From: Brienomyrus brachyistius
Taxonomy: Eukaryota; Chordata; Actinopteri; Osteoglossiformes; Mormyridae
Length of the DNA stretch: 64,000 nucleotides
Assembly (NCBI RefSeq): GCF_023856365.1
Contig: NC_064542.1
Location: 9,417,363-9,481,362 of the forward strand
Direction of reading: 5' to 3'
Below the pieces are notes generated by a model that worked only from the letters and a program-made list of their open reading frames with translations, was not told where the DNA came from and ran no database searches. The position numbers and the translations under genes were made by a program. Below, one piece after another: positions 9,851 through 21,420 of this stretch. How positions within the stretch are numbered: position 1 is the stretch's first letter; each line of letters starts with the position of its first letter.

Positions 9851-10712
9851 TAAAGAGACTTTAAACTTTAAGTTAAATAAACCAGTGACACCTTGGAAAA
9901 TGTCGCAGGTGTATGTTTTTTGTACGACGTCCTTCACATGATCATCGTCATATATGCTGATATGGAAAACAGAGAAATAAAACACACTAATCTGTGGCAT
10001 TAAAATAATCATTTGCAGATGAGGATTAATCACTGCAGTCATTAAGCCAGTAATACTACAAATGCTAAAATGGACTGGCTTTCCATCTAGATCTTGCTGA
10101 AGTGTGGCTGCAATTCAGCTGCAGGCAGTTTAGAAACTGACTGAAGAATTCAAATTCACTAAAAAGAAGTAATTAAACTAGCAGAGATGTAATTTTCATT
10201 CCAAGTGAATTTAATGAAAGGACCCTAAGAAATGGTTAGAGATATTCACATTAAGAATAACATCACATAATTAGATTATAGATATAAACACACCACCATA
10301 ATATCTTAAAGCAAGTGTATAAAAACACTATCCACTGTTAGTATATTCTTTTAAAAAAATGCAGATTTTTTTTGGCAAATGTGCATTTTTAGGTCTTACA
10401 ATCACTGCATCTTTGCCCAGTAGGTGTGCTGGTGTGTTTTGATTATGACAATGACTTTGGTACTTTGGTACAGTATAAGCATCATGGGATTTGTAGTGGA
10501 AAATTAAATTTAGAAAATGCATCTGCTTTTTTATTTTGGTTTAGCTATTAATACATTCCATAACATACATGCATACCGTAGCACCGGCGAGATGGTGCTG
10601 CATGGCAGAGCCCAGCAAGCATGCCAAGCATCGTACATAGCCCTTTTATTTGTTACTGTTAATAATTATTGTGTTCACAGTCGTAGTCTGTGCCTTTGTC
10701 TGAGTCTTGTAT
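9851..10712. other. No recognisable feature
   Basis: AT-rich unique-looking sequence. Short open frames at 10328-10714 show no motif. Confidence 0.5.
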
Positions 10713-10931
10713 GAACCCTGTCTTTAGCCGTTGTATAAATGACCCACCGTGTGTACCCTACAGTCTGGCATCAGACCTCCCTGCTTCTCCCTGGTCTGGT
10801 GTGGTTCTAGTGCATGTTTGCTGCTTGAGTTAGTGCTTCTAAGGGTTGAATGAAGGGGCATTCGTTTCCCCTTAAAGTGAGTCTCTTCATTTTTTACTGC
10901 CACCGTAATGTCTCAGTCTGCCAGGTGTTAC
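10713..10931 (+). repeat. Left LTR of short retroelement
   Basis: Aligns in order with 11941-12170. The true 5' end is not resolved because similarity fades upstream of GAACCCT at about 10713. The right edge is set by the primer-binding-site-like sequence at 10934. Confidence 0.65.
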
Positions 10932-11228
10932 GCTGGTGTCAGAAGTGCGTTACCAGAAGCGACCTCACTAGTGGCACAGAAGAGGGCTCTCTGCACTCTA
11001 CTTCAGGCAGCCCGTTCCAGCTTTGCAGACCTACAAGCAGCACTAACACGGTGGCACCAGAGAAGCGGCAGCGATTCTCTGTCGAGGAGGGACAGGATGT
11101 GGGTCTGCTGGTGCTGCGGGAAGAAAGGACACGAGGCGTGCTACTGCCCGGAGGCCGGCACTATAACTGCTGGCAGACAAGCAGGGGAAGACAGAGAGAG
11201 GGAGGGTGGCACTGTCCCGTCCATGTGA
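10908..11228 (+). pseudogene. Gag-like relic with CCHC zinc knuckle
   Basis: The 106-codon frame contains a zinc knuckle of spacing C-x2-C-x4-H-x4-C at residues C67, C70, H75 and C80, preceded by an Arg/Ser-rich stretch. In retroelement Gag such knuckles bind the genomic RNA during particle assembly. The ATG at 10908 lies inside the left LTR, so the natural start is unclear and the frame may be a truncated or frameshifted Gag. The knuckle resembles, in spacing and flanking Cys pattern, the decayed one on the minus strand near 37259-37300. It is unlikely to be functional in this short element. Confidence 0.55.
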
Positions 11229-11371
11229 GAAACCCCGGACCCATGCAGCGTGCCCTGAAGCCACACCTGCTGTGCTGCCAACACCCCGTCTGAGTCAGTG
11301 TAAGCGTCCAGGGAAGGAGGGAGCTCCGGGAGGCTCGTAACTTACCAACCAGCCATGAGGAGGCATGCCGC

Positions 11372-11734
11372 ATGTTTGAGGCTCGGCTAGCTAAGGAGCA
11401 GCACCAGGTCGATTCGCAGTGGTGCTGTGAGAGAAGCTGGCCAGCTGGGGTTGCAAGTCTTACCGTCAGAAGCACCTGGCTAAGGCAGCAGAGGTGGCAT
11501 TACTCAGCTGGCAGACGGTGCTGCTTGGCCGAAATGGGGGGGGGCACTTTGGAGACCCAGCTTTCCCAGGAGCGCAGCACGCTGGCAGAGCAAAGGGAGC
11601 AGGGTGAGCAGGACCAGCAGTGGCTGTACGAGTCCCTGAAGCAGGGATGGCGGAGCTTAGAGAAGCTGCAGGAGTGGCCGGGGGAATTGGAGCAGTTGGG
11701 CGAGGCCGTCCTAGGCACAGAGCAGGCCGGCTGA
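11372..11734 (+). pseudogene. Possible Gag or coiled-coil relic in the LTR interior
   Basis: A 120-codon frame from ATG 11372. Its C-terminal half (residues about 60-118) is rich in Glu, Gln and Leu with leucines spaced in a coiled-coil-like way. The N-terminal half is Trp/Arg-rich and unremarkable. It sits between the two LTRs in the same orientation as the knuckle frame but in a different frame. Assignment to Gag is inference from position. Confidence 0.3.
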
Positions 11735-11940
11735 GAAACCAGACTGACGGTCAGCAACAGGTCCCCACAAAGCCATGGAGGATGAAGGGCCGAGGCCTGA
11801 GGGGGCATGCACTGCCAGAGCCCGCTGGCTGCCCAGAGCCCAATAGTAGCCCAGCATTGCCAGTGGTCTCCAGCTACTCCACGTGTAAGCTGTCCCTGGA
11901 GAGGGAGCACTGGCAGCTGCCACCAGTCCTCGGCGATTAC

Positions 11941-12170
11941 GAACCCTATTTGATCCTTGCACTCTTTAGCCGTTGTATAAATTACCCACTGTGTGTGTAC
12001 CTTACAATCCGGCATCAGACCTCCCTGTTTTTCCGTATGTCTGGTTCCAGTCCTTATTTGGCTTGTTTAGTGCTTTAAAGGACTGAATAAAATGCCATTC
12101 TTTTCCCCCTAAAGCAAATCTCCTTGTCTCTCACCGCTGCCGTGACACCTCAGTCTGCCAGACATTACAG
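11941..12170 (+). repeat. Right LTR of short retroelement
   Basis: Aligns with 10713-10931. It contains GAATAAAATGCC near 12085, a plausible polyadenylation signal, and ends near CAGACATTACAG. Confidence 0.65.
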
Positions 12171-13018
12171 TATTCTGTTCCAGCATTTTCCTTGATGCCC
12201 CATGCGGGACGGCAGGATCACCATTCACTATTCCTCTGACTAGTTCCTCTCCAGTTCCGTTTCCCTTTTCCGAGATTCATCAGATCCTGTGGAGTGGTAA
12301 TTATGTTACGTATGCATAGTTACACATAAGTGCAACAAATTGTTTTAATTAAATTGAGCTGACAGCTAACTCATCCCTTCTGTTGTAGATGAGGAGTCAT
12401 GAACTCCATCATGAAAGTAAATTTCGATATTTTTACATGGTTGGTTGCATCATAATTTTTTGAGGCTGCCATCTGTGAGACATCCCGGTGTAAAATGCAG
12501 GCCTTCTTAATGCATTTTATGGGTACTGGACTAGTTATGCATAAAGGGAGGAAAAAGACTGAATTTTCAAACTATGTCTATGTATAGAAGGACAGCATTT
12601 GGTCATCCAGGGCTAACAGACTCCTTATTTGCTAAAATGTGGGGATGTTTTGTGCTTGTGGTTCACAGTAATCAATATGGGCCACAGACATCCAGCAGTA
12701 ATGAAGCATTATTTACTTGTAAAAACCTCTAACATTCCCTCCCCAACCTAAACATTTCTGCTGAATATTTTTGCAAGTTCCTTGACCATCATTTAGAAGA
12801 TGTTCACAAACTAGAAAATGATTTATGTTTCGTTGAAATGTATTTAAGATTCAAGCAATTTATTGTTAAATGTGCGGTACACAATGAAACTCTCATTTTG
12901 TTCACTCCAAATAATACAAAACAGAAAAACAAAAGATGACAAAACAATAGATAATAAATGAAATACACATATCAACAACACATTTTCTACACACAGAGAC
13001 ACACAGACACACACACTG
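12171..13018. other. No recognisable feature
   Basis: Ordinary AT-rich sequence with no repeats or coding frames that I can support. Confidence 0.5.
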
Positions 13019-13222
13019 CACTGGTTGAGGGCGACTGTTCACATCCATGGGCAATTGGGCGACTCGCAATTCATCTTAGCATGTTTTTGGACTGGGGGGG
13101 GGGGGGGGGGGGGGTTTGGGATTGCACATCCAGGAAGGAAGTCGACAGTGACACGGGTAGAACATATGTGGAGCTGGGCTGGAGAACCAGACCCTAAGCT
13201 AACCACTACACCACTCCCATAA
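13019..13222 (-). mobile_element. Partial, diverged SINE copy with poly(G) expansion
   Basis: On the minus strand the copy shows the tRNA-like head, a decayed core with CCAAAAACATGCTAAG, and a truncated 3' part. A run of 21 G at 13094-13114 lies where other copies have CCCCCC(A)CAGTCC. It lacks the (ATGG)n tail. Confidence 0.75.
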
Positions 13223-13323
13223 ACATAGATAAATATGCATTAAAATACACATATCGGTATTATATTGTATATATCGGTAATATAGTGTATATATCGGCAT
13301 TATCATTTTTCATTTCCTATAAG

Positions 13324-13669
13324 GGGGCGGCGTGGTGGTGCAGTGGTTAGCACTGTTGCCTCACACCTCTGGGACCCTGGTTCAAAGTCTCCGCCATGGT
13401 CACATGTGTGTGGAGTTTGCATGTTCTCCCCATGTCATTGTGGGGTTTCCTCCGGGTACTCCAGTTTCCCCCCCCAGTCCAAAAACATGCTGAGGCTAAT
13501 TGGAGTTGCTAAATTGCCTGTGTGAGTGAATGGTGTCTGAGTGTGACCTGCGATGGGCTGGCCCACCATGCAGGGTTGTTCCCTGCCTCGTGCCCATTGC
13601 TTCCAGGATAGGCTCCAGACCCTCCACGAGCCAGTAGTAGGATAAGCGGTTTGGAAAATGGATGGATGG
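13324..13669 (+). mobile_element. tRNA-headed SINE, full-length copy
   Basis: Starts GGGGGCGGCGTGGTGGTGCA and ends GGAAAATGGATGGATGG. The target duplication is 12 bp with one mismatch: ATTTCCTATAAG at 13312-13323 and ATTTCCCATAAG at 13670-13681. The internal core matches the other full-length copies. Confidence 0.92.
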
Positions 13670-13681
13670 ATTTCCCATAAG

Positions 13682-16600
13682 CCCTTCATTTCCCGCAGAC
13701 TCATTTAGTTCTACAGACCACTTTCAGATTTAGAAACTGGTTCATCACCAGTTGTATCATTTTTAGTTTCAAAACATTTTAATTTATTAAATTTTCTTCT
13801 GAATAGCTTGTATTAAATCATCACTGAATTCAGCATATTCTTGCGCAAATAAGGAACTAAAAAAAAAGCCCCTAAGAATTCCTTAAATTCGTAAATATAA
13901 TCCAAACAAAACAAAGACACAATTCTGACATCTTGTCTTTTCCAAATTCAATAATTCTTATGCATATTATTTATAATCCGGGCTTTATAATGCTTATATC
14001 ATCACTTCCACTTCCCTAAAACCACAGTTTCCTTGTTTTAGTTAATAAAATGAATAACAGAGGCACCAACTATGATATAAAATTTTACATTATGCCGATG
14101 TTTCATGAAATCATTAGCTGATAACTGTTCATCCATTGCACGATATTGTCATTTGTCATTTTCTTATTGCTAAGTATCCTTCCTACACTCAGTTAGTATA
14201 ATGTTCAGAAAATTCAGATACACTTTATGCAGCCTGTTATACATTAAATATACCAGTGCTGAAACAGTTTACCATTTAAGTTACAGAATAATGAATATAT
14301 GCTGTATGCTTCTCTGTAGCATACTAAACAACTAGAAAAGTTTGTTTTATTGTTTTTCATTTCTTTTTGCTCCATGGTGAATTCTAAATGCTCTGGCAAA
14401 AAAACTGTAATTAGAACTTCAAAAATATTATCACCATAAAGCAGTTCTCACGTCCCCTGGAGCTCCTGCTTAGGGTTTGCATGGATTTATTGTTACTTGT
14501 CTTTCTTACTTACATACTGTAGCACTGAAAGCCGGGTCTCATTAGCACATAAAAGTTGAAGTGGATTCCACTTGCAGGAAGTTTGTTGTAATTTGCCAAT
14601 AATAATGAAAAAAAGAATGAACACAGTGAAGCCATCAGTTACAACATAGCAGATTAACAAATTAGCCGGCGAGCTGTTACATGGGGTCTGTCTCTGTTCT
14701 CGGCATTTAAATTTAGACTGGAAGGTTCAGCTTAGTCTATCGCAGTCAGCGCTGCTGATGCAAACATCAAGCTGCTGTCCAAATGTCTTCTGCAAGCCTC
14801 CGTAATTAGGTGCAGTGCAGAAATGCAGCCATGGGGCTATGCTGTACGTCCCTGGCTGACCCAGCGAAGGACCTCGCTCCGAATTAAGCTCACTCAGCTA
14901 CCACATCCTTCTGATCATTCGACAATGGAGGAGTTTAGCCAGCTGGCCTCAAATTTCCAAGGTTTTTCTCTTGTTTTCCCCCTGTCCTCCTTGGGAGTTT
15001 CTGTTTTCCCTCTTATGCTACCTCTAGGCGTTTTCACAGTGAGTAATACTATTGTACCATATCAATTGCATTTGAATGTATCAGTAATGCTTTTACTTTA
15101 ATTGCATCTTATATTAAGCACAATGGGACAGCTGTGTGAGACAGGTGCCATGCAAATATTAAATAATCGAAAGATAACCTGAACTGGCATATTTTTCAGG
15201 TGATATTTGTGTAGGAAAACAATACCAGTCATTCAGAATAACCCTTTTCAAGGCTATAATGGAAAACAGACTCTGCATTATTGTTATTCAGATCAATGAA
15301 GAGTTCCATAACATTTAAGACTTTTAGCTGAGACAGACCCCGAATATAAACAAACTAAGAGAAAATGTGCTGAGGTTTCAGTGAGTAAATGAAACCTTCC
15401 TTTCCAGTGTAGGCAATATTCAGATGACCCATTGATTTTCAAATCATAACATTTGCTGGTGCCTGATGTGTCAGGGACAGGCAGAAGAAATTGTCACCTG
15501 TGGAAAAGACAGACAAGCACCGTGAATAAGAAAAATGCTGGCAGAAGCAGTGTTAATGCACTCCGTGGAAATGTACGGAAATGGGCCGCGATGGTAACAC
15601 ACAGACCTGCTCTGACTAGAAGAAATGATTCAGCATAGCAATATTTGTTTTATTTCCAGACAATAAAGATATTTAAAATTTTCAAGCGAGAGCAAATGAT
15701 GCAGGGAAATCAAGTTGTTATTAGTGCTGGAGATTTATTATTAAATCCCATTTGCTTTGACAAACTGACTGGAGCAAAGTATAGGTGATGCTTTGCTACA
15801 GGTAGGACTGAGGGAAAAAGACCTGTTGTTAATGCTCTGTGTTGACGTTTCAGCAGGAAATGCGCGTAAAGCAGAGCCTGTATGGTTTTATCTTACCTTC
15901 ATAAAAATAACATTCTGTTATTTATAGAGGTCAGTGGGGATGCAGAAAAGTAATTATTAATGTCAGGTTTGTGATGAATGTGCTTGATTTTAAAAGAAGC
16001 CTGGGAGGCAGAAATGATTGCCTGAAACAGGATAACGCACTGAACTTTCCATAGTTTGAGGGACAAATTCTGTCGTGAGTGCTCAGCCTTTTTCTAATGT
16101 ATCCTAAGTAGGCTAATACTTTTCCCCTTTGGGATGCTAGTACCGCAAGTGGTTTTAATTTTGTAGGAACAGTTTGTCATGGTAAGAAGTACTGAAGATG
16201 TCACAGCAGGGTAGCAGAAGTGGGTTAAAAGACAATTTATTCGGATAGAAATGTTAGCGGAGCTGTCTGTTGTATTGCCTGCAATACACACAAGGGTGTA
16301 AGTGGTATTGTATATGGCATAATGTAATGTATACTAAAGCTGTTCCATATTTTTTGATTTATTTGTGGTTTTCGCATTCTGGGGAAGGAACATAGGGTAC
16401 AATAAGTTGCATAATGAATTTGGTTGCATGCAATAAATTACTGAAACTAATTGTCTGACATTTAAACTGCTGAGTTACACTTGGAACTCTATACTTACTG
16501 ACTTGCATACTGGAAAAAAAATTAAAGAAAAAAATCTTCATAGTGTGGTGGATTCTTCTCCTTTGTGTACTAATGTTTTCAAGAATAATGTCCTAACGAA

Positions 16601-18924
16601 TTTGAAGCTTAGTTATGCCTACAGCCAGATGCTATAAGGAAGATGTTCTTGAAAGCCAGACATACATATGGTTTATTGAAATTTTATCTAAAAACTTATA
16701 ATAGATGAATGACTAAATCAGCAAACAAACAAATAAGTAAATACATCGATAAATACAACAGGGCTATGTATTTCTCAATGTGTTGTGGTGTCCATTCGAG
16801 GAAAGACTTGATAGTATTCCCCAAAGTCAACTAAATTCTCCAGGTCTAATCTAAGATTTGTAACATTTTCATCGTCTGACTGCATATGTTAAATGTGCCT
16901 TAAATTCAAGGCTAAGGCTCACAGCTTTGGGGCTTACTTTTGAAGACAGGAAATTGTCCTCAAGAGACCCGAGCTTTTACACATTTACTTGATTTTAGGC
17001 AAGTTAATCCTAATTCAGTGTTTTATCCTCTGACATCTCTGCTTTGCCAGCGTACAACATGGGTGAGTCAGGGGCCAGCTCTAAATTTAACTCGGAGCTT
17101 TGCACAGGGGACTGAGGTTACACGAGGGGGCAGTGGTGCAGGCCTGTCTTCCTCCCTGCTCCCTCCAGTAGCACTCTCTAACAGGGCAAAGAGAAGCAGA
17201 AAGGTGGACTTGTCTCCCAGCATGACTAGCTCCTCAAAACCCAAGGCTCATTGCCTTGTATAAAATATTATCTTTATCTGCTGATGAATGACCTCAATTC
17301 CCATTTTTAGAATATTCTTTATTTTCTTTTGACTGAAAGATGTTGAAATAAATGAGACGTCTTTGCACACTGTAAGTATGTCCTTACGTCGCCAACACCT
17401 CGCACATTATTCCACGCAGTAGCTAGAATAAAGATACAGTAGCGATGTGGAATTAAAATGTTGCTGCAAAAGCACATTGCCCTTTACCTGCAGTCAGTGA
17501 TGGCCAGAGTGCGATATGCAGATGACTGCCAGTGGAAAAAGGCATTTAATGTTTCCTTTATTATTTTTCTACCAATGGCTGCAGTCAGCCAATAAGGGAA
17601 CACCTGAGAATGAAAAAGAAAGCGAGAAAATAAATCTATTGCTTGGTAGCTAAGGACAGTTCTCTGTCTATTACAACCAATATGTGCCACTTAGCATCCA
17701 ATTTACACCCCATCTGTGATCCATTTATGTCGCAACCATTAGATTGAGCCCTCATAAATCACATCATTTGTCTATAACATTAAGATGGAAATTTAAGCAG
17801 TACACTCATTATCACAACAGCAACTGCCATTACTTCCCTTATCTACATGCCCCTTTCCTTTAAAGAAATGCATGTAAAATATCTTATCCATGTGTAAATA
17901 TACATGGACCAAATACATCGAACTGCAGATTATACCAAAAAGGAACTCTCCTTCATTAGATGCTAATTTTGATATTTAAAGGTTAATAGGGTTAATACAA
18001 TTATGCTTGACATCACATGAGAATCCATGGTAATGGAATTCTGAAAATGAACTGGTTTAGTTTGATTTGGGGTCATTGACAGATGATGTTTGCTGTAATA
18101 CAGCCCCACAGTGCTGAAAGCATATAGTGACTGCTGGTAAAGAGAAGTGTTTCTTCAAAGAGCAACCTCCGATCCCTGCTGTCATTCAGTTTGCAGCTTT
18201 GAGGCCTGGGAGAAATGGGAATTATGCGTATCACATTCTTTGGCTGTTTAAAACCTACACAGCATACTGTATATGGGATGTAATATACCCTTTCTTATGA
18301 CTTGAAAGAAGGTATTTTTTTGGGATATTCTTCGTTAGTTATAAGAACAATATTGCCTGTGTTATATTGCCTGTGTTATATGCTGTGGAAACACCCATGA
18401 AAAATGATCTGAAATGAAGACGAAAAAGAAGCTTAATGTTAGAACACAATAAAACTGCCGTAAACAGTGTTTTAGTGAAAATAGCACGCTTCCTTTGCCT
18501 GGTGAGAACACGGCTGGGACATAAGACAACACACCATTAGGTAAAGGTTTCTTTGTCTTAAATTAAATGTACGTTGTTTCTGCTTGTTTTTCATTAGTCC
18601 AGCTGATTTGATTTTGCGTGGATGGATGATTCAGCCTGAGCCTGGAATTATACAAACCCAGCAGTACAAAAACATTCTGCTGTATTTTCATTTTCAGTGA
18701 CATTTTATCATTCTGTTTAACTAGTGTACTAAACAATATACATGCTTAAAACTGGCATGATTACAAATTTTCATAATGGTGCAATTTTACACATAAAACA
18801 TATATAAATACATAAACCTGCTTTTAATGTATTTGTCTGTATTTTAGCTGTTATAGTTAAAAGGTCCCAAGGTAATCGTACATATCAAATATGACAATGA
18901 CCAAGAGGGTTCAACTTCTCAGAA
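13682..18924. other. Repeat-poor block without recognisable genes
   Basis: About 5 kb with no transposon ends, no long tandem repeats and no credible coding frame; open frames at 14823-15101, 15453-15638 and 16940-17263 show no domain. A short 15-bp duplication of TGCCTGTGTTATAT lies at 18355-18382. The low repeat density contrasts with the rest of the window and could reflect constrained noncoding sequence (about 14440-14830, 15640-16010, 17360-17830). Confidence 0.5.
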
Positions 18925-19298
18925 TTTTCCCAAATATTAACATTTTTTTAAATAGCCTCCTTTTGCTTTAATGACAGCATTGCAGATGCTTGGCTTTCTT
19001 TCAACCGGCTTCCCGATGTAGTCACCCGGAATGCTTCTCCAAGGAGTTTCCACAAGATCTGGCACAAGTTGGCTACCTCGCTCTTTCTCTTTGATCCAAC
19101 TCATCCCAAACCAGCTCTTTAGGGTTTAGGTCAAGGGATTGCGGGGGCCAGGTCATCTGTCACAGCACTCAATTTCTTTCCTTGTTCAAACGATAATACT
19201 TACTACATAACATGAAGTTTACTTAGGGTCATCATATTGTTGAAAAACAAATGATTTTCAGTAGGTGTGTACAGACTTTTGACTGGAACTGTATAACA
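18925..19298 (-). pseudogene. Tc1-like transposase 3' relic
   Basis: Read on the minus strand, the sequence shows the Tc1 catalytic third-residue region (a QSLDLNPKE-like stretch in place of the usual SPDLNPIE), WDELDQRER, and a C-terminal AKGGY-like end. At 19262-19298 it carries CAGACTTTTGACTGGAACTG, the typical Tc1 terminal sequence. Between the end and the catalytic part most of the transposase is missing. Several in-frame stops mark it as dead. Confidence 0.75.
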
Positions 19299-19487
19299 CA
19301 GTGATAGCCTGTTTTTAAGTTTTGGTTAGAGAGTTTCTGCTCTTTCAGGAGAAATGTACAGCAATAATCATCAAGCCATAGATACATGGAGTAAAGCCAT
19401 TGTCCTCAATGGTTGTTTGCATTGATTCATTCCATCTGTTCATAATTCCTGGTGTGCTTATCCTAGTAAATTCTGCCATTCTTCTGA

Positions 19488-19488
19488 C

Positions 19489-19561
<73 letters not shown>

Positions 19562-19603
19562 CCTACCTACCTACCTACCTATCTACCTACCTACCTACCT
19601 ACC
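19488..19603. repeat. (CTAT)n to (CTAC)n compound microsatellite
   Basis: An uninterrupted (ATCT)n run switches to ACCT repeats at about 19560, with one interruption by ATCT. The open frame through it (19400-19738) is a by-product. Confidence 0.96.
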
Positions 19604-19842
19604 TCATGGGAGTTTGACTTACACAAAAATGTTCTGAGGCCAGAAGGAAAAGTAATTGGTTCAGATAACCAATCAGACTGTAGAGGAGGTGAGTCCAAGC
19701 AACTTGAGGAGGTGAGATCAACCAATCAAATGCCTTAGTCCTGTCTCCTCTAGTTGTAACGTGTAACGTTTAGTCTTTAGTGGTCAGCATGCTTTTCTAT
19801 GCTTGCTGGGGAAGTGCCATCAGTTCAGGCAATGCCAAACGC

Positions 19843-20922
19843 CTGATCAAACTCATCAGGAAGGGTGGCGCCGTCATAAGACTGACCCTGAACAAACTCA
19901 TCAGGAAGGTCATCTCCGTCACAGGACTGACCCTGATCAAACTCATCAGGAAGGTCATCTCCGTCACAGAACTGACCCTGAACAAACTCATCAGGAAGGT
20001 CATCTCCGTCACAGGACTGACCCTGAACAAACTCATCAGGAAGGCCAGCTCCACCACAGGACTGACCCTGAACAAACTCATCAGGAAGGTCATCTCCATC
20101 ACAGGACTGACCCTGAACAAACTCATCAGGAAGGTCATCTCCGTCACAGGACTGACCCTGAACAAACTCATCAGGAAGGCCAGCTCCACCACAGGACTGA
20201 CCCTGAACAAACTCATCAGGAAGGCCAGCTCCACCACAGGACTGACCCTGATCAAACTCATCAGGAAGGCCGGCTCCATCACAGGACTGACCCTGATCAA
20301 ACTCATCAGGAAGGTCATCTCCGTCACAGGACTGACCCTGAACAAACTCATCAGGAAGGTCATCTCCATCACAGGACTGACCCTGAACAAACTCATCAGG
20401 AAGGTCATCTCCATCACAGGACTGACCCTGAACAAACTCATCAGGAAGGTCATCTCCATCACAGGACTGACCCTGAACAAACTCATCAGGAAGGTCATCT
20501 CCATCACAGGACTGACCCTGAACAAACTCATCAGGAAGGTCATCTCCGTCACAGGACTGACCCTGAACAAACTCATCAGGAAGGCCAGCTCCACCACAGG
20601 ACTGACCCTGAACAAACTCATCAGGAAGGCCAGCTCCACCACAGGACTGACCCTGAACAAACTCATCCGGAAGGCCGGCTCCGTCACAGAACTGACCCTG
20701 AACAAACTCATCCGGAAGGCCGACTCCACCACAGAACTGACCCTGAACAAACTCATCCGGAAGGCCGACTCCACCACAGGACTGACCCTGAACAAACTCA
20801 TCCGGAAGGCCGGCTCCGTCACAGAACTGACCCTGAACAAACTCATCCGGAAGGCCGACTCCACCACAGGACTGACCCTGAACAAACTCATCCGGAAGGC
20901 CATCTCCATTACAGGACTGACC
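19843..20922. repeat. 45-bp minisatellite, exactly 24 units
   Basis: The unit CTGAACAAACTCATCAGGAA plus 25 bases repeats without length change for 1080 bp. Only eight positions vary substantially (unit positions 5, 16, 23, 25, 26, 31, 32, 38). The first unit is the most diverged. The C variant at position 16 occurs only in the last six units, a polarity common in minisatellites. Because 45 is a multiple of three and the unit lacks stops in several frames, open frames of about 390-430 codons exist on both strands. None begins at a convincing ATG with a recognisable non-repeat domain, so I treat the locus as a minisatellite with unproven coding potential. Confidence 0.95.
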
Positions 20923-21179
20923 CTGGACCCACTGCATGGAGTAGCAGAGAAGAGAAGAGCAAAATTCGATATTATCAACAATTCTGCACATTGTCATCAG
21001 GGGGCGCTATCCTGGAGTACATTCCTGCCTGCTGCCATCAGTTACCACAGCGCCTCCTGCTGATATGCTACTCCCCGTCCACAGCCATAACACGTCAGTA
21101 AGCATCCTGTCTTGTTACAGAACAATCTGGTGCTTCATCCTCTAACTGAATGTAAATTATTTGCATGCAATTATTATTC

Positions 21180-21420
21180 TTATGTTTACATATTTATTTT
21201 TATCACATTCGGTTTTTCAGAATATTTAATTCATTTGTGTACTGAATGCACTTTTAAAATCTGCTGACATTTCCTTTACTTTACACTATGTGTACTGTTT
21301 TTCCACCTTGTTTGTTCGGCACTGCATGTGTTTGTCTGTGCACTACGTTCTTGCTGCTGAATGCACTAGAATTCCCCCTGGGATCAATAGAGTCCATCTT
21401 AATCTTAATATCTATTGAAA
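21180..21420 (+). mobile_element. Non-LTR retrotransposon 3' end
   Basis: The stretch ends in GAATTCCCCCTGGGATCAAT and AGAGTCCATCTTAATCTTAA. This matches the conserved 3'-UTR end (TTTCCCCCTGGGATCAATAAA followed by short repeats) of fish LINEs. The coding part is absent. Confidence 0.6.

Larger units (their letters stand above)
10713..12170 (+). mobile_element. Short, degenerate LTR retroelement
   Basis: Two direct repeats flank about 1 kb. They share CTTTAGCCGTTGTATAAAT, GGCATCAGACCTCCCTG, a late ATTCKTTTCCCCYTAAAG stretch and a CTCAGTCTGCCAG ending, in the same order. Immediately after the left repeat comes TGGTGTCAGAAG (10934-10945), the kind of primer-binding-site sequence found in fish Ty3/gypsy elements. 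The interior encodes a CCHC zinc knuckle but no protease, reverse transcriptase or integrase, so this is a deleted or non-autonomous element. The repeats have diverged visibly, so the insertion is not recent. Confidence 0.75.

Noticed and set aside
19780..21101. Open frames of 390-432 codons on both strands over the minisatellite, as genes
   Set aside because: They result from a 45-bp unit lacking stops; starts are not at ATG for the main frames, flanks show no domain, and most variation changes residues in the minus-strand frames. Kept only as a testable finding.
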